The notes under the pieces were generated by a model that worked only from the letters and a program-made list of their open reading frames with translations, had not been told where the DNA came from and did not search any database. 48,640 nucleotides of DNA from contig JAZQTM010000032.1 of NCBI GenBank assembly GCA_045630765.1, positions 1 through 48,640 on the forward strand, read 5' to 3'. This document shows, one piece after another, positions 41,453 to 48,640 of this stretch. Both the position numbers and the translations under genes were made by a program. Source of the DNA: RGIG3009 sp045630765. Lineage in GTDB: Bacteria > Bacillota > Clostridia > Oscillospirales > Acutalibacteraceae. Within the stretch, counting starts at the first letter, position 1. Each line of letters starts with the position of its first letter.

Positions 41453-42682
41453 TTATGACAGCTCGCGTGAAATACGTGCGGCACCAACGTATGGCAGTAC
41501 GCCGGAAGTGCCGTAGTTCAGACCGCTGAATTTCGTCGTTTTTTCATCGATCCATTCAAACGGAGAGCCTTGGTTGATATATCGTTCGGTATGTTCAAGG
41601 AAATCGTCTAAAATAGCCGTGTCGGCATTGTACTTATACAGTGCATACGCGTACCAGCCGGTGGGCGTTGCCCAGTATGCGCCGTTTTGATATTCGCCAA
41701 GTGGGGTAGGGGTGCTCTCCCACGCAGAGGTGGTGGAAAAATCGCAATCGGTCAGGATGTGTCTGACGTACCCATCCACTATGGCGGTACGGTTTGCGTA
41801 TCCGTCATACAACGCTTCGAGCGTTTTTTTATTATCCGTTATGCCGGAATATACCGCATATGCGGTTGCCCACACGTCGTATTGATGCCCGACTCCCGTT
41901 GCGGAATAAAACCATCCGGTATTGTTATCGTAAAACGTGTCAAGTATGGCAGTTTTGATTTTCTGTGCCTCGGTAAGATACACCTTGTCGTCAAGTAAGC
42001 GGAAGAGTGCCATTGCCGCGTTATATCGCAACAGCGATGCCATCAACAGTTTACCGCTTTTCTTGATGGTATCAACAAATCCCCAGTCTACGGTGTAGGT
42101 GGCGGCATCGCTGACGCATAACCCACTGTCGCGGTCAATGTTATACCCCTTGAACGCATATTGCAGTCGTTTGATAAGCGAGAGGCCGTTGTATATGGTA
42201 TCCAATATAGCGCGGTCGCCGCTTTGGTTCAGATACCATTCCACCATCATAATGAAATAATAGTTATCGCAAAACGGCGGGAAAAAGCCGAACGATCCGT
42301 TGCCCTGATTTTCGCCCGAAGCGTAGGTGCCCGGGAAGAACACCGCTCCGCCGTCGTAATTGACGTGGTCTGCGATCGCGTAGGGCGGCACGGTCAACCC
42401 GTTTTCCAAGTGCCGTGTTTTTGCACCGTTTTGCGCGTGCGTGGCAAAAATTTCAATATACCGTTTGAGATCTTCCGTAGGGATCAGTTCACTTTCTGCC
42501 ATCATCGCGGCATCGCGCACCCAAAAACTACGGTATTTTTCGTCACCGGACGGCAACAGTACGTTGGATTGCGACTCAACACCGAAGTATTGGACGGCCT
42601 TTTTGAAAGTGGAATCTTCAATCGTTTTGACAGCAAGCGCTTTCAACTCATTGATTAAGCGCTCGATTTTAAGCGTATCCAT
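41453..42682 (-). CDS. (alpha/alpha)6-barrel glycosidase-like protein
   Basis: A 409-aa cytosolic protein with the repeat-helix pattern of six-hairpin glycosidases. Recognisable spots are SFWVRDAAMMAESELIP (a WxRD motif common in GH15/GH125/amylo-1,6-glucosidase-like barrels), DNYYFIMMVEWYLNQSGD, QYDVWATAYAVYSG and a C-terminal WATPTGWYAYALYKYN. Several Asp/Glu could act as acid and base but I cannot assign them, and no CAZy family is claimed. It is a single-gene unit with its own promoter. The context gives no sugar. ATG 42682 follows AAGGGGTG. Confidence 0.78.
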   Translation of the reverse strand: MDTLKIERLINELKALAVKTIEDSTFKKAVQYFGVESQSNVLLPSGDEKYRSFWVRDAAMMAESELIPTEDLKRYIEIFATHAQNGAKTRHLENGLTVPPYAIADHVNYDGGAVFFPGTYASGENQGNGSFGFFPPFCDNYYFIMMVEWYLNQSGDRAILDTIYNGLSLIKRLQYAFKGYNIDRDSGLCVSDAATYTVDWGFVDTIKKSGKLLMASLLRYNAAMALFRLLDDKVYLTEAQKIKTAILDTFYDNNTGWFYSATGVGHQYDVWATAYAVYSGITDNKKTLEALYDGYANRTAIVDGYVRHILTDCDFSTTSAWESTPTPLGEYQNGAYWATPTGWYAYALYKYNADTAILDDFLEHTERYINQGSPFEWIDEKTTKFSGLNYGTSGVLPYVGAARISRELS

Positions 42683-42720
42683 ACGTGCACCCCTTTTTGT
42701 GCGGGTTTTACTTGACACGT

Positions 42721-42749
42721 ATTATAACAAACAACGAAAGAACGGTCAA
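42721..42749 (-). promoter_or_regulatory. Sigma-A promoter of the (alpha/alpha)6 glycosidase gene
   Basis: On the minus strand TTGACC (42749-42744), a 17-base spacer and a perfect TATAAT (42726-42721), 38 bases before the start codon. Confidence 0.88.
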
Positions 42750-42770
42750 GGGTCTTGGGAACACAAAAAG

Positions 42771-42804
42771 AAAAGCAACCACCCAAATGGGTGATTGCTT
42801 TTTT
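42771..42804 (-). terminator. Terminator below the zinc-ribbon membrane protein gene
   Basis: AAAAGCAACCACCC with its near-complement (one A-C mismatch), AAAT loop, A- and T-flanked. The region 42805-42934 between it and the gene has no recognised feature. Confidence 0.85.
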
Positions 42805-42934
42805 GTCTTTCGTACCATAAAAGACGAACACAATTTTTCTAAATTAAAGTTGTTAGTTCGAGTCTGGGAGGTTGGTTAGTGCCAACGCCCAAAAAGGAAT
42901 CGGTCTAAAAAGCTGAATCTCTCTAATTTAAAAA

Positions 42935-43711
42935 TCATATCCAATTAAACAATGTTTGTGTTGCTTCAGTAAATTGAGATATAGCGGATATTTGATTCAA
43001 CAATAAAGAAATGACAAACATTATAAGATTTACCAAAACAAGTCCGCCAATCGCATTTTTCATCGACACTCCATTATTGTTGCAATTAATATTTAGTGCT
43101 ATATGATTTTTATAAATAGAGTTGGCAAAAAGTCTAAACAAAACGTTAATTATGAAAACGGGAGCTGTAATCAAAAACTCAATAAGTCTAATTTTATTTT
43201 GAGCATCGTCTAACTCGTCACGAATTTTTTGGAAGGTTGGGTGTTTGCCAATCAGTACCGTAGAGTGAGGCGGTTCTTTATAAAGATATACCTCACCGCC
43301 AGAATTTATATAATTTGAATATGTTTCTTTGGCGAGATAATATCTCTCTACATCCCCTTTAAATATTGTTGGTAAAACTAAAGTTAAAAGTGAAGATAGC
43401 AATATCAAAACAGCGGCATATATTATAGCTATTTTATTCATTTTCCTATAAAAGAACCAGGTCGGTCCAAATAGCAGTGCCGCAAAATTTAACTGTAAGA
43501 ACCATTTTTTCTTTGGCTTTGCGAATTTTTTGAGATAATAATCCGAGTTTTTCCCGATATAACTTTTAAGTTCCGAGTTCTCTATTCCGTCTATTATTTG
43601 CTCGTCCAAATAATTAGAATGCGAAAGGGTATGCGAACAAACTTTACAAACTGTATCATCTATATCACTTTTCGCACCACAGTTATCGCAAACAATAAAT
43701 TTATTATCCAT
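42935..43711 (-). CDS. Zinc-ribbon membrane protein, DUF2628-like
   Basis: A 258-aa protein with an N-terminal zinc ribbon (C8-x2-C11, C22-x2-C25), a charged stretch (LKSYIGKNSDYYLKKFAKPKKK) and about four membrane helices. The block FLQLNFAALLFGPTWFFYRKM is the core of DUF2628, a family of unknown function. An extracytoplasmic loop lies between helices 2 and 3 (about residues 115-175). The gene is markedly AT-rich compared with its left neighbours. GGCGGTG precedes ATG 43711. It lies 17 bases from the four-helix-bundle gene, so the two likely form an operon. Confidence 0.75.
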   Translation of the reverse strand: MDNKFIVCDNCGAKSDIDDTVCKVCSHTLSHSNYLDEQIIDGIENSELKSYIGKNSDYYLKKFAKPKKKWFLQLNFAALLFGPTWFFYRKMNKIAIIYAAVLILLSSLLTLVLPTIFKGDVERYYLAKETYSNYINSGGEVYLYKEPPHSTVLIGKHPTFQKIRDELDDAQNKIRLIEFLITAPVFIINVLFRLFANSIYKNHIALNINCNNNGVSMKNAIGGLVLVNLIMFVISLLLNQISAISQFTEATQTLFNWI

Positions 43712-43728
43712 ATAATCACCGCCTTGGG

Positions 43729-44085
43729 TTATTTTTTGTTTTCTTTTGCTGTGTTTATAGAAGCTATCAAAATTCGCTTAATTTCCAAGCAATCATTAAG
43801 TAACGAACTACTCATTTTATCATCAATGTATTCGGACAGATTAAGCAGTTTTATCCAATATTCAGTTTCAGCAGTTTCTTTTAAAGCAATATGCATTTTA
43901 GAAATAAAATCAGCAGGACTTTGACCATAATTTGCTTCATTTATGTTCGCACCGATACTTGTTCCGCTACGAATTACTTGCTTAGCTATCGTTAAACCTT
44001 TTTTGTTTTTAATTAAAAAATCATGCAATTTAACAATTCTCGCCGCAAAAGCAATTGATTTATCAATTAAGATATTCTCTTTCAT
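43729..44085 (-). CDS. Four helix bundle protein (23S rRNA intervening-sequence type)
   Basis: A 118-aa all-helical protein with the family pattern: a leading helix (SIAFAARIVKLHDFL), GLTIAKQVIRSGTSIGANINEANYGQS, a helix with FISKMHIALKETAETEYWIKLL, and a C-terminal helix (LEIKRILIASINTAKENKK). The family was first seen in intervening sequences of 23S rRNA genes but is common elsewhere, with no fixed role; some are linked to retroelement or defence loci. AAGGAAGTG precedes ATG 44085. AT-rich, and followed upstream by inverted-repeat DNA and tRNA genes. Confidence 0.9.
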   Translation of the reverse strand: MKENILIDKSIAFAARIVKLHDFLIKNKKGLTIAKQVIRSGTSIGANINEANYGQSPADFISKMHIALKETAETEYWIKLLNLSEYIDDKMSSSLLNDCLEIKRILIASINTAKENKK

Positions 44086-44136
44086 TAAATCACTTCCTTA
44101 AAGTATTATACCACAAACTGCAAACTAAGTCAAAAA

Positions 44137-44240
44137 TCATTCATTATTCATCAGCGAAGCGACTTCAATATTCATTATTCATTTGAAAATCCATTCTCGT
44201 TTAATGAATATTGAATGATGAAAAATGAATAGTGAATAAT
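44137..44240. repeat. AT-rich imperfect inverted repeat
   Basis: A 13-bp perfect arm TTCAATATTCATT (44164-44176) is repeated inverted at 44203-44215, within a longer stretch of ATTCATTATTCAT-like words on the left and their reverse on the right. It resembles the small dispersed palindromic elements between genes in related genomes, but other copies cannot be checked here. Confidence 0.7.
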
Positions 44241-44244
44241 ACAA

Positions 44245-44280
44245 ACAAAAAATCCGCCCTCTTTCGAGAACGGATTTTCG
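44245..44280 (-). terminator. Terminator of the tRNA operon
   Basis: An AAAATCCG/CGGATTTT stem with an inner TCT-TTCG-AGA hairpin; the U-run is on the minus strand, 3 bases after the tRNA-Asn CCA. Confidence 0.82.
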
Positions 44281-44282
44281 TT

Positions 44283-44358
44283 TGGCGCCTACTGTAGGGC
44301 TCGAACCTACGACCCTGCGGTTAACAGCCGCATGCTCTACCGACTGAGCTAAGTAGGC
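44283..44358 (-). tRNA. tRNA-Asn (GTT)
   Basis: A 76-base cloverleaf with acceptor GCCTACT/AGTAGGC, D-arm with TTAGCTCAGTCGGTAGAGC, anticodon loop CTGTTAA, T-arm GTTCGAG, discriminator G and an encoded CCA. Last of three tRNAs in one unit. Confidence 0.97.
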
Positions 44359-44391
44359 ATATTCTGTGGGCAGTTTTTAGCCCACAGGAAG

Positions 44392-44467
44392 TGGTGACCC
44401 GTACGAGATTCGAACTCGTGTTGCCGGCGTGAGAGGCCGGAGTCTTAGGCCACTTGACCAACGGGCC
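44392..44467 (-). tRNA. tRNA-Glu (CTC)
   Basis: 76 bases, acceptor GGCCCGT pairing with ACGGGTC (one G-U), anticodon loop CTCTCAC, T-loop TTCGAAT, discriminator A and an encoded CCA. The CTC anticodon reads only GAG, so a TTC species must exist elsewhere. Confidence 0.96.
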
Positions 44468-44470
44468 GGA

Positions 44471-44546
44471 TGGTACACCATCAGGGACTCGAACCCTGGA
44501 CACCCTGATTAAGAGTCAGGTGCTCTACCAACTGAGCTAATGGTGC
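44471..44546 (-). tRNA. tRNA-Lys (CTT)
   Basis: 76 bases, acceptor GCACCAT with ATGGTGT (one G-U), anticodon loop CTCTTAA, T-loop TTCGAGT, discriminator A and encoded CCA. First gene of the tRNA unit, 18 bases after the promoter -10. Confidence 0.97.
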
Positions 44547-44564
44547 GCGTCAAACTGCTTGACT

Positions 44565-44593
44565 ATCATACACTATCATCCGGCACTTGTCAA
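44565..44593 (-). promoter_or_regulatory. Promoter of the Lys-Glu-Asn tRNA operon
   Basis: On the minus strand TTGACA (44593-44588), a 17-base spacer and TATGAT (44570-44565). Confidence 0.88.
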
Positions 44594-44620
44594 GGGAAAT
44601 TTTTTAAAAAATTGAAAAAA

Positions 44621-46153
44621 TTATGATAAGGTCGAGCGAAGCTCTGAAACACGAATAGAACCAAGCAGTGACAGCAGGATGACGTATGCCCCGCACACAC
44701 ACAGAATACCCGAAATCGTGAGAACTATTCCGTTAACTTCCAAAAAGAACGGCAGTTGCGTTATCGCTTTTGAGAGCACTACCGCCGCACCGGCGCCGAG
44801 AAGCGGTCGCACGATCCAGCGCCCCCATTGCAGTTTGACGCCCGTCACCGTTAACAGGCGGTGTGTGTTGAGAAAAGAAGTCAGTACGTTGCTGATCACC
44901 ATAATCAGTAAAAATCCGTTCATTCCCCACCGCGGTACAACAATAACGATTAATACGATACGGATCGCCGAATCTGCAATGCTGTATTTCAAGGAACTGA
45001 CTTGTTGGTTTAACCCTTTAAGAATACCGTCCACAATACTTTCCACGTACATAATGGGGGTGAGCGGCGCCAATACCAGCAGATATCGTCCCACGTCTTC
45101 GCTATTGTATAAAAGAACCCCGATCTCACTCGAAAAGGCAAAAAATACCGCGCCGATCAAAATCGAACTGAGCAATGTCAGGTACAAGGTGCGCTCAATG
45201 GCGCGATTGATCTTGTTTTGTTGATGCAGCGCATTCGCAGAGGAGATTTCAGGGATTAGCAACGTGGACAGTGCCGATAAAAAGGAGGCGGGGAAAAAGA
45301 TAAGCGGCAGTGCCATGCCTTTCAAAGCACCGAATTCCGATAACCCGCGTTCTTGCGAGCCGCTGTATTTGGCGATACTGTTTGGCACCAAAATATTCTC
45401 AACGGTACGCAAGATCGTGTTGAGATACCGCCCCGCCGTAATCGGCGCCGCGATCGAAAGCAGTCGCCGAACAACGGACGGACGCGCGTTGTCGCGCGTC
45501 GGCAGTTCCTTTTGCATTTGCTTTTTGTCGAAGTGACAGCGAACGGCTAAAAAGGCGCACGATACCCATTCCGCTACCGTGTCACCGATCATTACTGCCA
45601 GACACGCCATCGCGAGCCCCGATGCCGCAAAACGATCAATGAGTAAGGCGATCACACCGATGCGCACGACCTGTTCAAGCAGTTGCGCGTATGAAGTCCC
45701 CGCCGCTTTGCGTCGGGCGATAAAATATCCGCGCAAGCACGAGGATACGCCCATCGACGGCAGAGCGAAGGCGAGCATACGCAAGGCGCCTGCCGCGCGC
45801 ACGTCACGGATCCAGTACGTACTGATCGCATCCGCACCGAAATAGATCAGTGCGGTGGAAAGCAATCCGATGAGCAGACTGAGCAAAATTGAGCGGCGCA
45901 AAATATGCCGTACCGACCGCGCAGTCCCGCAAACCAGTTCGTCAGCGATCAGTCGCGTGACGGCGGTGGAAATTCCCGAGGTGGCAAAGGTCGCCCCCAG
46001 CACGTAAATGGATACAATAAGCTGATAAAGCCCCATACCCTCGGCGCCGATCTTTCCTGATAGAAAAATACGGAAAAAGATACCGATGGTGCGCAAGATC
46101 AGTGACGTTACGGTCAAAACGGCGGCGTTTTTAACAAATACTCCGTGTCGCAT
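44621..46153 (-). CDS. SpoVB-like oligosaccharide/lipid flippase (MOP superfamily)
   Basis: A 510-aa protein with about fourteen membrane helices. Its opening FVKNAAVLTVTSLILRTIGIFFRIFLSGKIGAEGMGLYQLI is the signature of the polysaccharide synthase/SpoVB family, along with the ATSGISTAVTRLIADE segment and a middle PLIFFPASFLSALSTLLIPEIS. SpoVB is needed for spore cortex synthesis in Bacillus. Its ATG lies 3 bases after the stop of the peptidoglycan-binding gene and has no clear ribosome site, so it is probably translationally coupled. A general Wzx-type flippase is the alternative reading. Confidence 0.88.
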   Translation of the reverse strand: MRHGVFVKNAAVLTVTSLILRTIGIFFRIFLSGKIGAEGMGLYQLIVSIYVLGATFATSGISTAVTRLIADELVCGTARSVRHILRRSILLSLLIGLLSTALIYFGADAISTYWIRDVRAAGALRMLAFALPSMGVSSCLRGYFIARRKAAGTSYAQLLEQVVRIGVIALLIDRFAASGLAMACLAVMIGDTVAEWVSCAFLAVRCHFDKKQMQKELPTRDNARPSVVRRLLSIAAPITAGRYLNTILRTVENILVPNSIAKYSGSQERGLSEFGALKGMALPLIFFPASFLSALSTLLIPEISSANALHQQNKINRAIERTLYLTLLSSILIGAVFFAFSSEIGVLLYNSEDVGRYLLVLAPLTPIMYVESIVDGILKGLNQQVSSLKYSIADSAIRIVLIVIVVPRWGMNGFLLIMVISNVLTSFLNTHRLLTVTGVKLQWGRWIVRPLLGAGAAVVLSKAITQLPFFLEVNGIVLTISGILCVCGAYVILLSLLGSIRVSELRSTLS

Positions 46154-46156
46154 AGG

Positions 46157-46648
46157 TTATCGACCGTTATACAATGCCGCAAGATAATCCCACGTAATAC
46201 GGTCGACCTCTCCCGTCGGCAACAGATCGGCGGCAAGCTGTTGTTTGCGTACCGCCGATTCGGTGATAGCGTCGTACACTCCCGTCACCGCGATCGTTTC
46301 TTTGCTTATTTCACCTAACATCACTTGTAAAATATACACGAGCGGGGCGCGGCTCCCCGCTTTTAATACAAACGACGGATCGGGGAACGGTGTGATGGCA
46401 CGCGGCGGTACGGTCTGCAACAGGAGATTGCCGTATTCTCGTACGATACGCTCCCAATCAGCACGTTCCACCGTACCCGTTACGGGGGAGTTGCTGATCT
46501 GTTGAAACACCCGCACCGCCTCGGTTGTTTCGGGACCGAATATCCCGTCCACACCGAGCAAGGGATACCGCTCATCCGTTGCGGAAAGTGCGCGCAGATA
46601 TTCCTGTAACTCGCGAATGTGATCGCGTCGTTGATCGTCTGTATACAT
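46157..46648 (-). CDS. Peptidoglycan-binding domain protein
   Basis: A 163-aa protein made of two PG_binding_1-like repeats (about residues 8-75, with LLGVDGIFGPETTEAVRVFQQ, and about 95-160, with VTGVYDAITESAVRKQQ). The second repeat is weaker and lacks the FQ core. No signal peptide or membrane segment is visible. It lies 3 bases after the larger SpoIID-like gene and shares its operon; such short proteins are often spore cortex or coat associated. AAGGAG precedes ATG 46648. Confidence 0.85.
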   Translation of the reverse strand: MYTDDQRRDHIRELQEYLRALSATDERYPLLGVDGIFGPETTEAVRVFQQISNSPVTGTVERADWERIVREYGNLLLQTVPPRAITPFPDPSFVLKAGSRAPLVYILQVMLGEISKETIAVTGVYDAITESAVRKQQLAADLLPTGEVDRITWDYLAALYNGR

Positions 46649-46651
46649 ACG

Positions 46652-48049
46652 CTACACTCCTTCTGCTATGGGATAACCGCTGAATTGCCCCGCTTGTTTT
46701 TCAGAACCGACAGTCAGATCTTCGTATAAACTTGCAATACGATCCCAAGTGATCGGTCCCACAAACCCGTTCGGCGATAATCCGAATTCTCGCTGGAAAG
46801 CAATTACGGCAGCCTCGGTCGCGTTACCGAAAACGCCGTCCACCGTGACAGTGGGAATGGCGGGATAAACCTCGGCAATGCGGTTTAAGTAGGTTTGCAG
46901 AAAAACGACGTACTCTCCCTGTGAACCGTTTGTGAGGGGGATACCGGGATACGGTGCCACGCGGTTTTCCGGTACCGTGATAGTGACAACGATACCGCGA
47001 TAGGCATCGTACAGGCGATCCCACGTTTCCTCACCCACGATGCCGTCGGCGTTCAACCCCGCATACTGCTGAAACGCGATGACCGCGTTTCGAGTGGTTT
47101 CGTCAAAGGTGCCGTTGATGGGGACCGATGGCACGGCATCGTTGAAGGTGCCGACCACCGCCAGAAAATACTGGATCACGCGCACTTCGTCGCCGCTGTC
47201 ACCAAGCTGCAGCTGTTCGGAGAATTGCTTGCGGACATCCTCGAGCGCAATGCCCTCGGAATCCAACTCCGCCAAACGCTTTACGCTATTGTACAAAAAT
47301 GCGATGCGGTACCAAGTTTCCTTGCCGATGATCCCGTCGGGCGTCAGCCCGAAGATCTCTTGGAACGCGACCACCGCATCTTCGGTCGCCGTTCCGAAGA
47401 TCCCGTCTACCGTGTCAATTTTCGGGATCGCGGGATAATTGCGTGAGATGCGGTTCAATTGAATTTGCTTCGTTAACACGTCGTTGCCGGTGGAACCTAC
47501 GCGCAGCGGTGTGCCGGGATACGACGGCTGATTGTTGCGCACGGGCGCGTTGGTGACGATTTCAATATCATCACCGTAAAAGGAACGTAAGATCTCCACC
47601 GAGTTTAAGCCCTGATTGGCAAGCTCCACGGTGCCCCATTGCGACAACCCGTCGCAAGTGGAAGTGGTGCCGTTGCAATATTGCGTAAAGTACGGTTCAA
47701 TCGCGCCTTGCCGCCGCACGTAGTCGTTAAACAGTTCATCGACCAACAGACTGATATTGTCAAAAATATCACGTCCCGGCACAAACGATTGATCGAACGC
47801 CGTGTTGTTGGTAATATCAAACGCGTACCCGCGGCTGGGATACCATTCGGTATAGATGCGGTTGAGTGCAAATGAGATCTGCGCCAAAATGTTCGCGCGC
47901 AACGCACTTTCCGGCCAGGTGGGAAAGATTTCGCTCGACGCGACGTTTTTGATATACTCCGGAAACGATATCGTCACGTTCGGCGCATCTGCAGACGGCG
48001 CACCCAAATGCACGACGATGTTTTCCGGCACAAACGGTAATTCAGGCAT
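46652..48049 (-). CDS. SpoIID-like domain protein with three peptidoglycan-binding repeats
   Basis: A 465-aa protein. The N-terminal region (about residues 28-165) resembles SpoIID/LytB: YIKNVASSEIFPTWPESALRAN, with E40 aligned with the catalytic Glu of SpoIID-type transglycosylases, then CDGLSQWGTVELANQG and EILRSFYGDDIEI. Three PG_binding_1 repeats follow (about 185-255, 283-350, 375-442), each with a GIFG or GTFD/GVFG-type core and a W of the ETW/ITW motif. No signal peptide is seen although the domains bind cell wall, which fits a mother-cell or spore-coat location. Operon partners are the beta-domain protein upstream and the peptidoglycan-binding and SpoVB-like genes downstream. Confidence 0.85.
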   Translation of the reverse strand: MPELPFVPENIVVHLGAPSADAPNVTISFPEYIKNVASSEIFPTWPESALRANILAQISFALNRIYTEWYPSRGYAFDITNNTAFDQSFVPGRDIFDNISLLVDELFNDYVRRQGAIEPYFTQYCNGTTSTCDGLSQWGTVELANQGLNSVEILRSFYGDDIEIVTNAPVRNNQPSYPGTPLRVGSTGNDVLTKQIQLNRISRNYPAIPKIDTVDGIFGTATEDAVVAFQEIFGLTPDGIIGKETWYRIAFLYNSVKRLAELDSEGIALEDVRKQFSEQLQLGDSGDEVRVIQYFLAVVGTFNDAVPSVPINGTFDETTRNAVIAFQQYAGLNADGIVGEETWDRLYDAYRGIVVTITVPENRVAPYPGIPLTNGSQGEYVVFLQTYLNRIAEVYPAIPTVTVDGVFGNATEAAVIAFQREFGLSPNGFVGPITWDRIASLYEDLTVGSEKQAGQFSGYPIAEGV

Positions 48050-48060
48050 ATAACGTCTCC

Positions 48061-48558
48061 TTATAAATTAATGGGCGGCGTATCGTAACGAATTTCTTGC
48101 TCGGAATCGTTTGCAAACTCCGATAACGGAACGAGCGATACCGGCAGTTCGGTCGGAATACCGCCGTACAACGGGATGTTGCTGATGCGTGCGCGGTAAT
48201 GATCGGGTGCAGCGACGGTTACCTCGTACACGATACGCGGGATTGGATTTCCCGGTTGCAGTGTCAGCACGGGATCAATAGCGGGCAAAACGATCGGCTC
48301 GGCAAGTCCGCTGCCGTTCGTGATGCGGGAGGCTTCGACGATCGTTTTGCCGTTTTCTTCACGGGTAACGATTACCAACGCATCGGCAATCGGAATAGCC
48401 TCGTTTGCTGAGGTCACCCGCACGGTAAGCGGTGCCGTGAAGGTTGTCGACGGAGCGGACGTCGGTTGTGGTGGGGTAGGATTTCCCGCGCGCTGCTGCA
48501 TCGTCAGCAGTTCTTGGTTATACTGTTCCATCATAGATCGAAAATTGTTGAGTTCCAT
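48061..48558 (-). CDS. Small protein with Pro/Thr linker and predicted beta domain, spore operon
   Basis: A 165-aa protein I cannot assign to a named family. The N terminus is helical (FRSMMEQYNQELLTMQQRAG), then a Pro/Thr/Ser linker (about residues 28-42). A predicted beta-sandwich follows (about 43-150) with a repeat-like strand pattern (LTVRVTSANEAIPIADALVIVT, then VYEVTVAAPDHYRARI) recalling CnaB/carboxypeptidase-regulatory-like domains. No signal peptide. It is 11 bases before the SpoIID-like gene and has AAGGTG upstream, so it leads that operon. Its role may be to bind or shape the spore surface; this is inference. Confidence 0.72.
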   Translation of the reverse strand: MELNNFRSMMEQYNQELLTMQQRAGNPTPPQPTSAPSTTFTAPLTVRVTSANEAIPIADALVIVTREENGKTIVEASRITNGSGLAEPIVLPAIDPVLTLQPGNPIPRIVYEVTVAAPDHYRARISNIPLYGGIPTELPVSLVPLSEFANDSEQEIRYDTPPINL

Positions 48559-48640
48559 CGGCGTTCACACCTTTCTTACACCATTTCTATGCGTGTGTGC
48601 GAAAAAACATACGCAAAAAAGCCGCAAGAGAACAGCGTTC

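Noticed and set aside
42845..42890. tRNA-like T-loop (GTTCGAGTC) in the gap before the zinc-ribbon gene
   Set aside because: The flanking five bases do not form a proper T-stem and no acceptor or anticodon arm can be drawn.
44137..44240. Short ATTCATTATTCAT words as a CRISPR array
   Set aside because: Units are too short, irregular and without spacers; they form an inverted repeat.

Overview
The window looks like a chromosomal segment of an endospore-forming, Gram-positive member of the Clostridia (Bacillota), most likely an uncultured gut relative of the Oscillospiraceae/Ruminococcaceae. The evidence is gene content: yunB, a SpoVB-like flippase, a SpoIID-like/peptidoglycan-binding spore cluster, coaX (type III pantothenate kinase), DegV, DUF951, and an MBOAT-DHHW-DUF4358 cassette. 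Promoters match the sigma-A type, genes are closely packed and Shine-Dalgarno sequences are strong. The placement is inferred from family content, not from a database search. No prophage, insertion sequence, CRISPR array or rRNA gene was seen, and no stretch over 300 bases lacks a gene. The longest gaps are 42683-42934 and 44086-44282.

Layout. 1-5509 is a housekeeping run on the plus strand: dnaX (5' end outside the window), ybaB, vanZ-like, recR, smpB, a GT2 glycosyltransferase, coaX and an ECF S-component. 5605-8331 holds two convergent FAD oxidoreductases, one with a C-terminal Rieske domain. 8481-13401 carries DUF951, prfA, a Sua5-type tRNA t6A enzyme, coaE, a lytic transglycosylase and an M18 aminopeptidase. 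13464-17195 carries yunB, ligA and degV. 17331-21272 is a surface O-acylation cassette: SGNH lipoprotein, DUF4358 lipoprotein, MBOAT acyltransferase and DHHW protein. 21353-24655 carries an RluA-type pseudouridine synthase, then glyA with a DUF4432 sugar-epimerase-like gene.

From about 24700 the window becomes more accessory. An AT-richer block (24705-28976) has an AraC regulator facing a GH39-like glycosidase and a DUF4838 protein. It is followed by a divergent LysR/aminotransferase pair, an SDR enzyme, and a PIG-L deacetylase/MFS transporter/SGNH esterase set. Next come an iron-type alcohol dehydrogenase, and a DUF5058 membrane protein with a second membrane protein and a membrane-anchored M20 peptidase. 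A D,D-carboxypeptidase lipoprotein, a cysteine synthase and an (alpha/alpha)6-barrel glycosidase-like enzyme follow. A second AT-rich patch (42935-44240) carries a zinc-ribbon membrane protein, a four-helix-bundle (23S rRNA intervening-sequence type) protein and an inverted repeat. It abuts a complete three-tRNA operon (Lys-Glu-Asn). The window ends in a minus-strand spore/cell-wall operon: a beta-domain protein, a SpoIID-like protein with peptidoglycan-binding repeats, a small peptidoglycan-binding protein and a SpoVB-like flippase.

Several sets appear to work together. CoaX, CoaE and the S-component fit pantothenate uptake and CoA synthesis. The MBOAT cassette fits acyl transfer to an exported polymer. 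The GH39/DUF4838, PIG-L/MFS/SGNH and (alpha/alpha)6 genes fit glycan scavenging. Many transcription units have clear sigma-A promoters, often with an extended -10 (TGGTATACT-like), and end in strong intrinsic terminators, several of them bidirectional.
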